Shown here: positions 46,724 through 57,151 of the stretch, piece by piece | How positions within the stretch are numbered: the first letter of the stretch is position 1 | Layout: each line of letters starts with the position of its first letter | DNA from: Neonectria sp. B-13 | Taxonomy: Eukaryota > Ascomycota > Sordariomycetes > Hypocreales > Nectriaceae | Length of the DNA: 64,000 bases | Assembly: GCA_002682825.1 (NCBI GenBank) | Contig: NOKP01000011.1 | Span: 1,054,420 to 1,118,419, forward strand | Direction: 5' to 3' | Made by a program: the position numbers and the translations under genes | The notes under the pieces: generated by a model | The model's input: the letters and a program-made list of their open reading frames with translations, nothing else | Told to the model about the DNA's origin: nothing | Databases searched by the model: none

Positions 46724-49099
46724 GATCACAGAGTTTGTCGATTCGACAACGGATTAAAAAACGAGTGTGGGAGAGCCTCGAGGCTACAAGAGAGAAGATG
46801 CAGTTGGTGTACGTCTGCGGCGGCAAGACTGCGGCTCCTGTGGGGGAGCAGAGCAGCCGAAAATCATAGGGAGCGAGAGACGAAGAAGTGGGAAACGAGC
46901 GTGTTGGGGCCGAGACCTCCAGAAGCAACAGGTGAATGGGACAAGGTGAGCCGCCTAGCCGGGGACTAGGGACATAAGACGAAGACGAAGGAGANNNNNN
47001 NNNNNNNNNNNNNNNNNNNNNNNNNNNNNNNNNNNNNNNNNNNNNNNNNNNNNNNNNNNNNNNNNNNNNNNNNNNNNNNNNNNNNNNNNNNNNNCCCCCC
47101 GGTAAGCCCCCAGCACGCCCCAGTGGCCCCTCCCCTCCAAGGACCCCCAGATTGGCGCCGCTAGCACCGGCGGATCTCTGAAGTTTAGGGGCCTTCCCGT
47201 TGGAGAGCGTCAAGAGCTGCGCTTCCGTCCACTGAGAGCCCGAGGGCGCCCCATCGCGTCCCCCTGGCACGGCCGCTGCCCTGGGCGTCTCTTCCCGCCT
47301 CTCGCTTAGCGCTGATCGGCCACTCTCAAAAACCGGCCCTAGCGGCCCCTAGGCCCCTAGGCCTCTCTTTCGCGTCAATGCTCACTGCCCACACTGCCCG
47401 GGCAGGTCGGAGAGCTTTCCAATCTGGGGAGCGGAAGATGGGGAGGATTGACACGATCGATGCGTCGAGGTGTCACTGCCCGCATGCTCTGTTCAACTAG
47501 AGAGCAGACAGACAGCTTAAGGTGCGGTGCTTACCCCAAAGGCTCAAGTCCCCTTACTGGGGCCCTTGTGTTGTGGTCGGCACTTGCGGCTCTCCCGCTA
47601 CGCCTATCAAGGATGAATACGGCGGCGGAATGGGATGGGTGGATGTGGTGGGTGGATGGATACGGCTGAACTCCCTAGATCCGAGGCTTTTCAGGAGATT
47701 CTGTTGTTGGGTCTAGGTAGCAGATAGCAGATCGGTGGCTTCTATTGTCAATGCAGGTTGCAGCAATGCAGGTTGCAGCATCCAGCGCAGCATCCAGTAC
47801 AGTATCCGGTGGCTCATCCATCCCAGTGGCTCATCCCAGCTTCCGCTGCCTGATCCGAGACCTTTTGGCCAGAGGTTGCTACTTGGCGAGACACGTCGGG
47901 TCGTTGCTGTCATCATCATCTCTGCCGTCGCGGTCGCGTCCGGGCATGGGATTGGCTGCTTCTTGCAGGTCCGTCTCGTCCCCTCTGCATCTCTCATGCG
48001 GCCTCTGGCCGTTACCTTACCGTTTTGCTCACGTCTAATTCAACTTCTGCATGGCGCCCAGTCCGGTCTCCTTTTCGCCTCCTCCTGTCAGCTCCAGCTG
48101 TCAGTCTCCCTCCGCCCGCTTGGCCGATCACCCCGGATTGTTCATGTTCCGTACTGTAGTCCGGAGCCTCTTCACTCCCTGCAGAGACAGCTCACATTCT
48201 GTCCAACAACCGGTGGCCAGCCTCAACTCTCTCCTACGGCCGGGTGGACGGGGAGAGAACAAGGACTCGGACCAGCCCCCCTTCTCTTCCGCCCCTGTAA
48301 GGCCAGCAATCAGAAGACGCTGGCATCGGCAGTCTCACAGCGCTAGGGCTCTCTGGATTGGCCACGTCCAGGGGCATGGGTGGCACCGACCACGCGGTCG
48401 TTTAGGAGGCCAGCTTGCCAGCCTGCCAACCTGCCCAAGCCAACAACATCCTGGTCCTAGACACACCGTGAGCTTGCATGCCCCTTTACCACTGCAGAAC
48501 AAGTTGCAACACACATGTCAAGTTAATTGAGGCGGTGTTGGTGTTGGTGTTGCCTCCAGTTGGTCTTCTCTCGCGCCACCCTAACGGCCAGTTCTTTCCA
48601 ACGGGGGTCTACCACCCATCCCATTGGCAATTATGATTGCAGATGCCGGGCTGGAATATTTTATGCGCTTGACCTTGCTCGCCTGCCTGATACTATGCAT
48701 TGTGTTGACGGGCGAAACCGAGGACTAACTTAGGCCCAGGAAACACAACATTGACCTAACAGCTAGCTCATCCATCTACATGTCACGACAGTGGGGCTGG
48801 TCAAATTGGTCACAATCATGAGCTCAAACATTCATTTTTCTGTAACTGGATGGGCCGCCTCGTCGGTGTTGAGACCTTTTGAACCCTGAACTGGTCGGCC
48901 GGCTTGTTGAAGTTTGGGTACGCCAACGACAATTAAAATGCAAAAACTCCCGTACCACCTTATTCGAACCTGTCCCTGTCCTCCCCCACCAAATCAATCC
49001 CTTCAAAGTTGACATGACATAACACGACACGTGCAGGAGAACTGTCCCGGAGTGGCCCTGGGAGAGAGCAGCCCGCGATACAGGACACTGGGCTGCGAC
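46724..49099. other. 2.4-kb gene-poor region with an assembly gap
   Basis: Contains the promoter of the Q-rich protein gene, the N gap and GC-rich spacer. A short tandem repeat (atgcaggttgcagca, twice, then catccag variants) lies at 47750-47840. No gene is recognised; sequence lost in the gap could hide one. Confidence 0.5.
46995..47094. other. Assembly gap (100 N)
   Basis: Exactly 100 undetermined bases, the conventional length for a gap of unknown size between joined contigs. Order and distance across it are not guaranteed. Confidence 0.98.
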
Positions 49100-50278
49100 T
49101 TACTTCTTCAGATCGCGGAGCAGATCACTGAAGCTGAGTTCAGGGGAGCTAAACCCCTTACATAGGCTGTCGTCATTCAATGGCTCTCGCCGTCGAGCAC
49201 TCTTTCTGAGACGAGTTGGAGATCCCGGACGCTGCGAGGTTGATCTCCGGATCGAATCGCTGAGAGGGAGGTGCTTCTTCTGTTTCGTGGCCGACGTCTC
49301 GGACCGTGCTCGCCTCGGGGACCGCATCGTTGCCCTTTCTCTCGCGTACAAACTCATCGAAAGATTGCTCATGTTGCCATGACATTCCAGGGAGGTGCCC
49401 CAATTGGTATTCCAAAGGCGGTCGCGTGTCCAGGATTCCCTCACTCTTTCGTAGGCCATCGTGTTTATGTCATGAGGGCTCGGAATAGTGGCTCTTTGAT
49501 CGTCTGGCTCGTCCTGGGTCTGTCTGCCCCGGGCCCCTACGTCAAGGGCATCTCGATGATGAATTGGCCCGTAGAGCACCGCGCTGACACCAGAGAGTGG
49601 ATGGTCCTCGGTACGGTCGCGAGGGGGGCTCATTTCCTGTTGAATCCGTTCACGCTCCTTCGAAACCTGATAAAGGAACTGATAGAATGGGCGGGATGCC
49701 TCGCGTTGGCACTTTCGTACAGGCAGTCGCTCAGCAATATGTCGCAGCTCCTCGGCGCTCTTTGGTTGCCCCGGCTTCGCCAACATGTGGCTAAAGGGTC
49801 CGCGGTGTGGAGGACTCTCTGGACGAAAAATGTCCCCGAATGGACGAGCTTCGGCCTCGGCATCTGAACCAGCCTCCGACTCGGAGTCAAGATCGAGCGG
49901 TTCCTCGTGTTTCCACTTGGCCATAGTCGACAGTGTCCAGTTCTTGTTCCAGATGCCTTGCTTGACCCAGCGCTTCTTGACATTATGTTCCGCGAGCTCC
50001 AATAAGTCCGTGTCGACTATATGAGATGTTGGGATCATCGGATCATCGATCTCGCCGATGGGCCTTACATGTTCTTTGTAGGTTTGGACTTCGAATTGGC
50101 GGCTGGGAAGAGATGCCACATACTGTCTTCTTGGCTCATATATCTCGAGCAGTCTCTCTTCCACCTCTCGAAGGGCTGGGTGACCTTTGCCCAGCGTTAG
50201 AAATGGATTCGGAAATTGAATCTGAGCTCCCTGCTCCCTATCGGTTTCGAACAATCCAGGTCTTGTCGTATTAGCCAT
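49100..50278 (-). CDS. Hypothetical protein with duplicated W-x4-IWN-x-NW motif
   Basis: An intronless frame of 392 residues starting MANTTRPGLF. It has two copies of a tryptophan motif: VKKRWVKQGIWNKNW at residues 100-114 and VRESWTRDRLWNTNW at 279-293, the first followed by MAKWKHEEPL. Between and after them are acidic and Arg/Ser-rich disordered segments with basic clusters (RLRKSARRREP) suggesting the nucleus. No known domain is recognised; I have an impression of similar motifs in lineage-specific proteins of plant-associated moulds. The upstream DNA is repetitive. The start was chosen as the first ATG after the repeat; an upstream in-frame reading runs through the repeat and is less likely. 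Confidence 0.65.
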   Translation of the reverse strand: MANTTRPGLFETDREQGAQIQFPNPFLTLGKGHPALREVEERLLEIYEPRRQYVASLPSRQFEVQTYKEHVRPIGEIDDPMIPTSHIVDTDLLELAEHNVKKRWVKQGIWNKNWTLSTMAKWKHEEPLDLDSESEAGSDAEAEARPFGDIFRPESPPHRGPFSHMLAKPGQPKSAEELRHIAERLPVRKCQREASRPFYQFLYQVSKERERIQQEMSPPRDRTEDHPLSGVSAVLYGPIHHRDALDVGARGRQTQDEPDDQRATIPSPHDINTMAYERVRESWTRDRLWNTNWGTSLECHGNMSNLSMSLYARERATMRSPRRARSETSATKQKKHLPLSDSIRRSTSQRPGSPTRLRKSARRREPLNDDSLCKGFSSPELSFSDLLRDLKK

Positions 50279-50400
50279 GATGAGGTGTTGTGCTGATTTA
50301 TTGTGAAGATGTAGTGTGCAGATATGATATGCCGATGTAGTGTGTAAATTGTGTTGTGCGGATGCAGTATGCAGATGTATTGTGCAGATATAGCTAAGGG
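50279..50400. repeat. Degenerate short tandem repeat in the leader of the W-motif gene
   Basis: Variants of a roughly 12-18 base unit, such as gatgtagtgtgcagatat and gatgcagtatgcagatgt, recur about six times directly upstream of the minus-strand ATG at 50278. It probably lies in the 5' UTR or core promoter. Confidence 0.6.
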
Positions 50401-50426
50401 AATTCTGACAGCGGTGCATATAAATA

Positions 50427-50845
50427 GGTAGACGGAATACGTCTGGACAAAGGGGGGAGATGTGAGGAGGAACAGAGAAAAGCGTCACGCGTAGGCGACA
50501 CTTTGTCGGTTTCCACTTACGGGAGCGCCGATACGAAACGGACTTGACTAACCGTCAGCGGATGATCAAACTGTCTGTTCAGAGGTATTGTTCAGGATAG
50601 CGAAACCAATATGACGCGGCGGGTGTGGGTAGGCAGACGAAAAACATCTCCACAAGGGGGGATGTGGCTGTGAGGAGGAACAAAGAAACAGTCACACGTC
50701 GAGCATTGACAGTTAGAGCCGCTTAGTAGGCCACTTAATGTATTTCTTCTTAGACAGAAGCACCGACGTGAAACTACCTAGAGTAGCCGCTAGCGGATTG
50801 TCAAAGGGCTTCTTCGAAAGTGACAAGATCCAAAATAACAATATG
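50427..50845. repeat. Diverged direct duplication, two units of about 200 bases
   Basis: Unit 1 (about 50427-50617) and unit 2 (about 50628-50845) share blocks in the same order: caaggggggagatg/caaggggggatgtg, gtgaggaggaacagagaaa/gtgaggaggaacaaagaaa, gtcacgcgt/gtcacacgt, ccgtcagcggatgatcaaa/ccgctagcggattgtcaaa, and aatatg near the ends. They lie between the W-motif gene and the broken kinase. Confidence 0.6.
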
Positions 50846-51177
50846 CCCACTAGAACGTATCACCTACCCGTTTCTTTATCTGTAACCGCACCACCCTGGA
50901 CTCCTCCGGAGAAGCTAGCTCATGGGGCTGGCAGCGCGAGTGTACAATGTCTCAAACACCAAGGACTGTAATCATGTCGATGATGTGTGCGATCTCTATT
51001 AAACAGCCAACTCTCGCGACCTGGCCTTCCCTTCTTTCTACTGACGCATATCTTCTCTTCAACTACCTTTTTTTATTACCCTCCTCGATTACTTTCCTCG
51101 ATTATCAACTTTTGCCCTTATCCGAGCTCTGGATGCATTTCCCTTGCTCCAGCAAGTTTGCCAAAAGTTGTTTCCTA

Positions 51178-52566
51178 ATGCCCTCTCCTCAGCCTCAGAC
51201 CCTCGCCTTTTTCTGCCTCGAACCTTTGAATGAGACTTCGAAAACAGTCGTCGCTCACTCACAAAATGAGCGTTTTGTCTTGTGGCTAAATGGTGCAAAA
51301 TTTGGTCTCAACATCGGCCATCTGCACTCGGCATCGAGAGATTATACGACTTTAGCAACGCTGGGACGAGACGGCGATGTCGTGTTGGATGACCCACCCT
51401 CGCATCGCCAACATCCAATGCTCTTTCGAGATCGACTTAGACACTGGAATTGTCATGTTCTATGATAAATCGCACAGTCAGACCAGCCAGGTGTTCGGTG
51501 TAAATGCCACACCATTCGTGGGCGATCGCCCTCGCAAAGTCGTCGTGAACCGGCACTACAATACTATCATCGGCATGGGCGGCCCTGAGCGAGACCTGTT
51601 CCAGTTCAAGTTGAGATGGTATTGGGATTCTGATGCGATGATGAGGATGTCCAAGCGCCGAGACAGAGTCCTCGAAGAGAACCAGCCGGGACCCCGGCTG
51701 CGACAGACGAGATACATCGAAGGAGCCTTCCTCGGCGCTGGGACATTTGGAAGCGTATTCGGAGCTATCGACGCCGATTCAGGCAAACTTATGGCCGTCA
51801 AAAAGATGACGAACCCCGCTCGAGCAGGACAACGAGAATGGGAATGTTTGAAGCGCGAAGTGAGCATTCTTTCCAACATCAGCCACGTAAGTGAGATGCC
51901 ACAACCCAAATAATACATATATGCTAATGTCAATGCTAGCCCCACATCGTGGACTACATCTCGTCGCAAGGCTGGGATGGCCCCGAAGTGGAGATCTTCA
52001 TGGGTCAAAAAGAAGGAACCCTAGCAACTTTGATCCATGATGGGTGCTCCATTCCTGTACTTGAGCTTGCCAAGGTCGCCCTCCACCATATGCTCCAGGC
52101 ACTCGATTTTCTTGCAACGAAGGGCGTCATCCATCGAGATGTGAAGCCTGATAACATCCTGTATATGTCCCATCACGGCCAATTCCGACATCACTTCCAG
52201 CTCGGAGATTTCGGTCTGAGCATTGGTAAGAGTCCTGCAAGGTCACCTGTGGGTACGCTACACTACATGGCTCCAGAGGTTTTGGAGGCCGGGGGACAGA
52301 CGCACAAAGTGGATGTGTGGTCACTCTTCGTCACCATGCTATGGACGTTGAATGTGGAGGGGTTCCGTAACGTGTCACTCAGCATGACGATGGAAGATGT
52401 TCAAAGAAACGTGGTTCTAGCAGCTTCGCACAGCGACGTCATCGGAATTCACGAAATGGCCCGGATGAACCCCGAGGAGCGTGCTTCCGCGGCACAGATG
52501 CTTGTCAAATGCTTCAATGGCAGAGGACTGAGCACCCCACTGGGTCAGGTTCCGCGTCTTTACTGA
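51178..52566 (+). pseudogene. FHA-domain Ser/Thr protein kinase with a +1 frameshift
   Basis: An FHA-like N-terminus followed by a protein kinase. The first part (from ATG 51178) reads MPSPQPQTLAFFCLEPLNET to LATLGRDGDVVLDD in one frame; the rest (PRIANIQCSFEID ...) continues in the next frame. Dropping one base near the CCCACCC at 51393-51399 restores continuity, so there is one extra base. The kinase part is intact: LGAGTFGSVF, AVKKM, HRDVKPDNIL, DFGLS and APE are all present. An intron at 51887-51939 (donor GTAAGT) joins ISH to PHIVDY. It may be a young pseudogene, a sequencing error in a C-rich run, or use an unrecognised splice. Such kinases form lineage-expanded families in Sordariomycetes as I recall. 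Confidence 0.72.
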
Positions 52567-52857
52567 AGTCCCGACCACGGACGAGTCCAACGCAATCAAA
52601 GCGCACGACAATATCGCCCTCAATCCTTCGACAAATACACATCTGCGACTTGAGTTTCCCGAGATCATGGTGAAGAACTTGGCGCCTGTACAGCTTGAGC
52701 GCAGTGCGCCATCACGTCCAGGAGGGCGGGAAGATAGGCGATTCATTGAATGCGATTTGGGACACCTCGGATGAGTCGAGAATTTATCTGATAGCGGTGG
52801 CCTTATAGTGCGGTCGGATCCCAGGCCGTCTCAGCGCCTATTATTGATTGCAACAGA

Positions 52858-52975
52858 GAAGTGAGTTTCGGATACGGTTCAGACTAAAGAAGTCAGCGGA
52901 TATGGTTTAGAGCATGGAAATCAGTGTGATATAGTTTAGAGCATAGAAGTCAGTTTCAGTACGATAATATTAGTT
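52858..52975. repeat. Degenerate tandem repeat of about 29 bases
   Basis: About four units begin with gaagtcag or gaaatcag and continue with a form of cggatatggtttagagcat. The units are diverged and the last one is longer. It lies in the 3' flank of the frameshifted kinase. Confidence 0.6.
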
Positions 52976-53679
52976 TAGACGATCTCCCAAAATCATCGAT
53001 AGACCGCCCCTTATCTGCATGCTGAAATACGAAGCCGAGGTTTAAGTACATGGCGAGTGAAATCAACACGATTGCCTCTTTCATTGACCCTCTCTGTCAC
53101 GAAATACCGTACGCCATGAAGCCGTTCAGGACCATGATTATGGTGATCAATCACCCTGAGGCAAGAAGTGAGAGGGGCTACGAATATTTCCCTAGTCACA
53201 ATCCATTGACACCTAATATATCTAAGATAATCCTCACAAGAAGGAGCAAGTAATCAAGTGTGAAGGTACGGGTAAACTATTTACTTTACATAACGCTGCT
53301 CCGGGGTAATCGGACGCATTAATGTATGTTCCCTTTTTAAGTATCAGTCTACATCCAACACTTTAATCTGACAACTTGTGGCTCTGTCCTCTCTTCTGCC
53401 ATACCTGGACAACCAGAAGATATAAACAGGCTGAAGAACACCGTATCCTCTTGGTGCCAATTCCTTACCATTTTTGGTTTACCGTGTCCAATCCCTGGTT
53501 CGCATCTGCCCTTAGCCTCAAAGTCCCGGTGACTCCAACCCAACCGAGGAAAACACCTGAAGTCAGTAGTTTAGCAGGAAGGAAAACAATCTCTAATATG
53601 GCGTACAGCACGAAATAAACAGTTGCACAGGTCGTTCATCCGAATGTTGTCAGTCTTCGATCACGTGAGAGCACAACAG

Positions 53680-53732
53680 CGAAAACTGAGCCACACCAGC
53701 GAAAGCTGAGCCACGAAAACTGAGCCACACAA
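53680..53732. repeat. Three tandem copies of a 15-20 base unit
   Basis: The core cgaaaactgagccac (one copy with cgaaagctgagccac) recurs three times about 160-210 bases before the HP1 start codon. Confidence 0.75.
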
Positions 53733-53889
53733 GAGCTTCGTGATACGCAGCTTGCCGCCTCGTTGTAGAAGCCATTTGCTTTGAGACAAAGCAAACGTTG
53801 TTGCAAACACACACGCAAACTCGCAGCGCATCACCCTGCCTAGGGCATCCGCAACACTCCAAACCCCCGCCGTTTAAAGAGTCTCCAAG

Positions 53890-55056
53890 ATGCCGCCAGG
53901 TGAGATTTTCCTCCAGATTTTCCTCCCCGCCCGGTTCCTCTTCCCCTCCGCTCCGTCGCGTCTTCGTCGCATACAGAACCTAAGATGGGCGCATCACGGC
54001 CACGCTCCAAGTGCCGCGCCCTCGGTGTCATATCACGTCGCAAGTGGCCTCGGACGAGAGTTAACAATCGAGTAGCACTGAGCGATGACGATTCTTCGGA
54101 TCTGGGCGAGTTCACGGCCCCCACGCGCTCGACACGAAAATCCGCGTCCAGCGATGCAGTTTCCGATGCGAACAAGGATGATCCCGCAGCTGCCGATGAC
54201 GATTCTGTGGACGAGGGAGATGAAGACGAGGATGAAGACGAACTTGTAGACCTCGAAGAGGACGTGTAAGGCATTTGTCTTCCGCAACCGCGTATGCGAT
54301 ACTCAATCATCACAGGTTCATTGTCGAGGCGATCAAGAAACACACCATTGACGAAGATGTGAGAATACTACACCCGGACCAGCTGGCCCATAACTAACTT
54401 GGGTTTCAGGGTACTCTCAAGTTCCAAGTCAAGTGGGAGGGTTATGAAAACAAAAAGGACTTGACTTGGGAGCCCGAGGAGAATCTTATGTAGGTGCTAA
54501 GCTCCGCCCCTCTGTCCTGTACCTCGCTGACCAGCGCGTTTTCTTTAGCGACACGGCCGAAGAGATTCTCAACATTTATTATCAGGAGATTGGTGGACGA
54601 GAAAACATCTTTGAAGAGACGAAAAAGGCGTCCAAAACTAAGAAGCGTCGGCGAGCTACAAATGGTACCCCAAGCAGCACCATCACGAAACGATCACGAC
54701 AAAACGGAACGCATCCCAGCGAAACTACTCCTCCTGTGACTACGAAGAAGTGGAGCCCTCCCGCAGGCTCCTGGGAGGACGAGATCGAAACGATTGATGC
54801 GTGCGAGGACGAGGGCAGTGGCAAGTTGGTCGTTTATCTTATTTGGAAGAACGGGCAGAAGACCAAGCATGACACGGCAGTCATCTACAAAAAGTGTCCT
54901 CAGAAGGTATGTTCTTTCTTGCTGCATAGCTGTGGGCTATCTGTCAACCTTGCGAATGCCTCTGCTAACACAAACCAGATGCTTTATTTTTACGAACGCC
55001 ACGTCAAGATCATCCGGGACGAAAACAAGGCATTGGCGGACGAGGCGGAAGACTGA
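53890..55056 (+). CDS. hpo: Heterochromatin protein 1 homologue (chromo and chromo-shadow domains)
   Basis: Binds H3K9-methylated nucleosomes and holds heterochromatin, working with DIM-5/DNA-methylation-type machinery in moulds. Proposed exons are 53890-53899, 54073-54265, 54316-54358, 54410-54489, 54549-54906 and 54979-55056, giving 253 residues. The chromodomain reads FIVEAIKKHTIDEDGTLKFQ and KWEGYENKKDLTWEPEENLI, with an F/W/Y aromatic cage. A basic hinge (KKRRRATNG, TKRSRQNG) follows, then the shadow domain (SWEDEIETIDACEDEGSGKL ... VIYKKCPQKMLYFYERHVKI). For intron 1 the acceptor at 54071-54072 is preferred because it gives MPPVALSDDDSSD, the usual start; an acceptor at 53976 would insert a basic segment. 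The acidic run DEGDEDEDEDELVDLEEDV precedes the chromodomain. Confidence 0.9.
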
Positions 55057-56253
55057 TTTCTTCCAGTACCTCCCATTTCGGGCTTGTGGCGACGGGTTTA
55101 TTTGGAGGCGTCGTTTGACTAATTTGGTACGACCTCAAGGGGCGTTATGGCGACGGAAGCAAAGTCACGAAGACGTTACTTTTTGGTAGTGGGGGATAGG
55201 ATCATTTGAGATGCAATGTCCCGACAGGGCTTTAGAAGCATGAGCCATGCGTACCACGTCATTGCCGAGTGCAGAGGAGGAGAAATGTATTCGTACTTGT
55301 GCTTGCAGACGAGGGGGGGAGAGAATGTTAAATCAGGTCAACTAGATGAGGACTGTTGCAGACGGATCCCGACCACTCCGCGACTAGGACTGATTCCAGA
55401 AGTCAATGATCAGGTTCCTGGGAGATGAAAATGTCGTATTCAGGGTGCCCAGTCCCTTGGGATGCTCTCCACAGTCATCGACTCCGAGACAAGACAGGAC
55501 GGGCCGGGTTTGGATGATTCAACGTCGCCGCCCAATCACAGAGAGCGAGGTGACGTTGAACGAGGCTGGGGAAAAGATAGGTCCCCTGGCCCATTAAAGG
55601 CCCCTGCAAGATTCCCTTTAAGACCCCTGAACATGGGACTTTGTAGCGGCTGGGTGCCCGACTGCGGGTGGGGTGGTGGTTCGCCTAGCTTCTGGCTCTC
55701 CCAGCCTTGCGATTTTTGGCGACGCGCCAGCAAAAAGTCGGGTGGCGGGGCAACAACCTATATCTGCGGGCTGCCGCGGGAGCTCTCTCATCGGCCGCAC
55801 TCTAGTTCTGCTTCATTGTCTCTTGACTGACTTGTCTACAATTTCGTCAAAAATATTCCTGCTCATCCGATCTAAAAGGCTAAGACCAAAACCAACTCCT
55901 TTTCACCACCATACAAAGCAAAGTCTCTCGACAACCGTTGGCTCATTCCTCGTGCCGCCACAACACCATCGCCACACAACCCCCCGGCACTTTTTGGTTG
56001 GTCGGTCAACTACATCCGAATCCCACCCCACCAGACTACATCTCTCCTCGCTCTTCGTCCAGCTTTTGATCGGTATGTCAATCCTCCACCCTTACATCCA
56101 ACATCCAAAATCCATCATCTATCCTACTGTGAGCCTTTTCCAAGTTGACTAACAAGAACATATAGATCTCCTCGTCCTCGCACTCCATCACCACGACAAT
56201 CTCGCGACGAGCAGCCTAAACTCTCCCACTCCTCAACCCCCACCGCCGCCGCC
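55057..56253. promoter_or_regulatory. Intergenic region and leader of the small membrane protein
   Basis: From about 55850 the sequence is CA/CT-rich like a fungal 5' leader. A likely leader intron runs from GTATGT at 56073 to ATAG at 56165 with branch GACTAAC. The rest (55057-55850) holds no recognised gene. Confidence 0.5.
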
Positions 56254-56418
56254 ATGAAGAAGAACGATGTCATCGCCATCATCATCATCATCCTGTTCAT
56301 CCTGCTCGCAGCCGTCTCCTTCGGCATCTGGAAGCTGGTCAGCGTCGCCAAGAAGTCGATGAGCGTCACGTCCGGAACCAGCTCCAGCACTGGTTCCAGC
56401 AACATCGTCGACCCCTGA
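56254..56418 (+). CDS. 54-residue single-pass membrane protein
   Basis: A small frame starting MKKNDVIAIIIIILFILLAA, i.e. a short basic N-tail then a 20-residue hydrophobic helix, followed by FGIWKLVSVAKKSM and a Ser/Thr-rich tail ending SSNIVDP. The ATG has a strong context (gccgccatga), is the first ATG after a leader intron, and the frame ends at TGA 56416-56418. Layout and leader support a real gene. The helix could be a signal anchor with the tail facing the lumen or cytosol; basic residues flank both ends, so topology is unclear. No family is recognised. Confidence 0.65.
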   Translation: MKKNDVIAIIIIILFILLAAVSFGIWKLVSVAKKSMSVTSGTSSSTGSSNIVDP

Positions 56419-57151
56419 TCGCTCCAGCATCTATTTGCGTTCGATTCGACATTCACACATCATGTTTTAGTTATCGGCACACGGCGGCGTCTTGGACTTT
56501 TTATAAACGAAGCGCAAAGGGCAAAAATGTACAGCAAGCGGTGGTAATATGTTGATGAGGCATCCATGGCGGGATGCTAGGGATAGCGGATTATGAAGGC
56601 GAACTATCACGGCAGGCATCGGGTTATTGGGCTACACGACTAGCATACGGGCGTTTTATTTGGAGAGGGACATGGGCACTATGGATCGACGACACGAATA
56701 CATGCGTGAAAGATGGGCATGGCAATTTGGGAATTAGTTTACCCTGCTGGGAATGACAAACATTAGATAGACGACAACATCGCGGAATACCACAAAAAAT
56801 TAGGTTCCACAACTCAACTTACAATCACTGTCCCGTTCCTTTGTTTGATGTCATCCCACTCACCGTTCGCCTACTTAGACAGTGTCACCTCACGTCATCC
56901 CCTCAATGTCCCCAGGTTCGTCGGTGTCCACCAAGTCACAAAATTGGGCGAGGGGCTTGCTCCAGCGAGCACCATCTCTTTGACGGAGTAGTTGAGTCGA
57001 ACCGACGCCGTTCAATATGCATGTGGTCGATGAAGCATTGGTGCATGCGTCACTGAAGGGTGGGTCCTTGCGTCAACGCTACCATTCGTGGTCAAAGGTT
57101 AGTAACACCTTGCATCTTTCACCACCATCATCATCTTTTATATAGCAATTG
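56419..57151. other. Intergenic region before the F-box gene
   Basis: 733 bases with the 3' flank of the membrane protein gene and the promoter of the next gene; a TATA-like tcttttatatagc lies at 57134-57146. No gene is recognised. Confidence 0.45.

Larger units (their letters stand above)
52567..53889. other. 1.3-kb spacer with small tandem repeats
   Basis: Holds the 3' flank of the kinase, two short repeat arrays (listed separately) and the HP1 promoter. A 67-codon frame at 53050-53253 has no support beyond openness. Confidence 0.5.

Noticed and set aside
53050..53253. 67-residue plus-strand ORF
   Set aside because: True ATG but no motif, no neighbour context and no second copy; kept as chance.
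13860..55056. Idea that Argonaute, Stn1 and HP1 form a functional silencing cluster
   Set aside because: They are separated by many unrelated housekeeping genes and share no promoter; fungal genes of this type are scattered, so co-location is probably chance.
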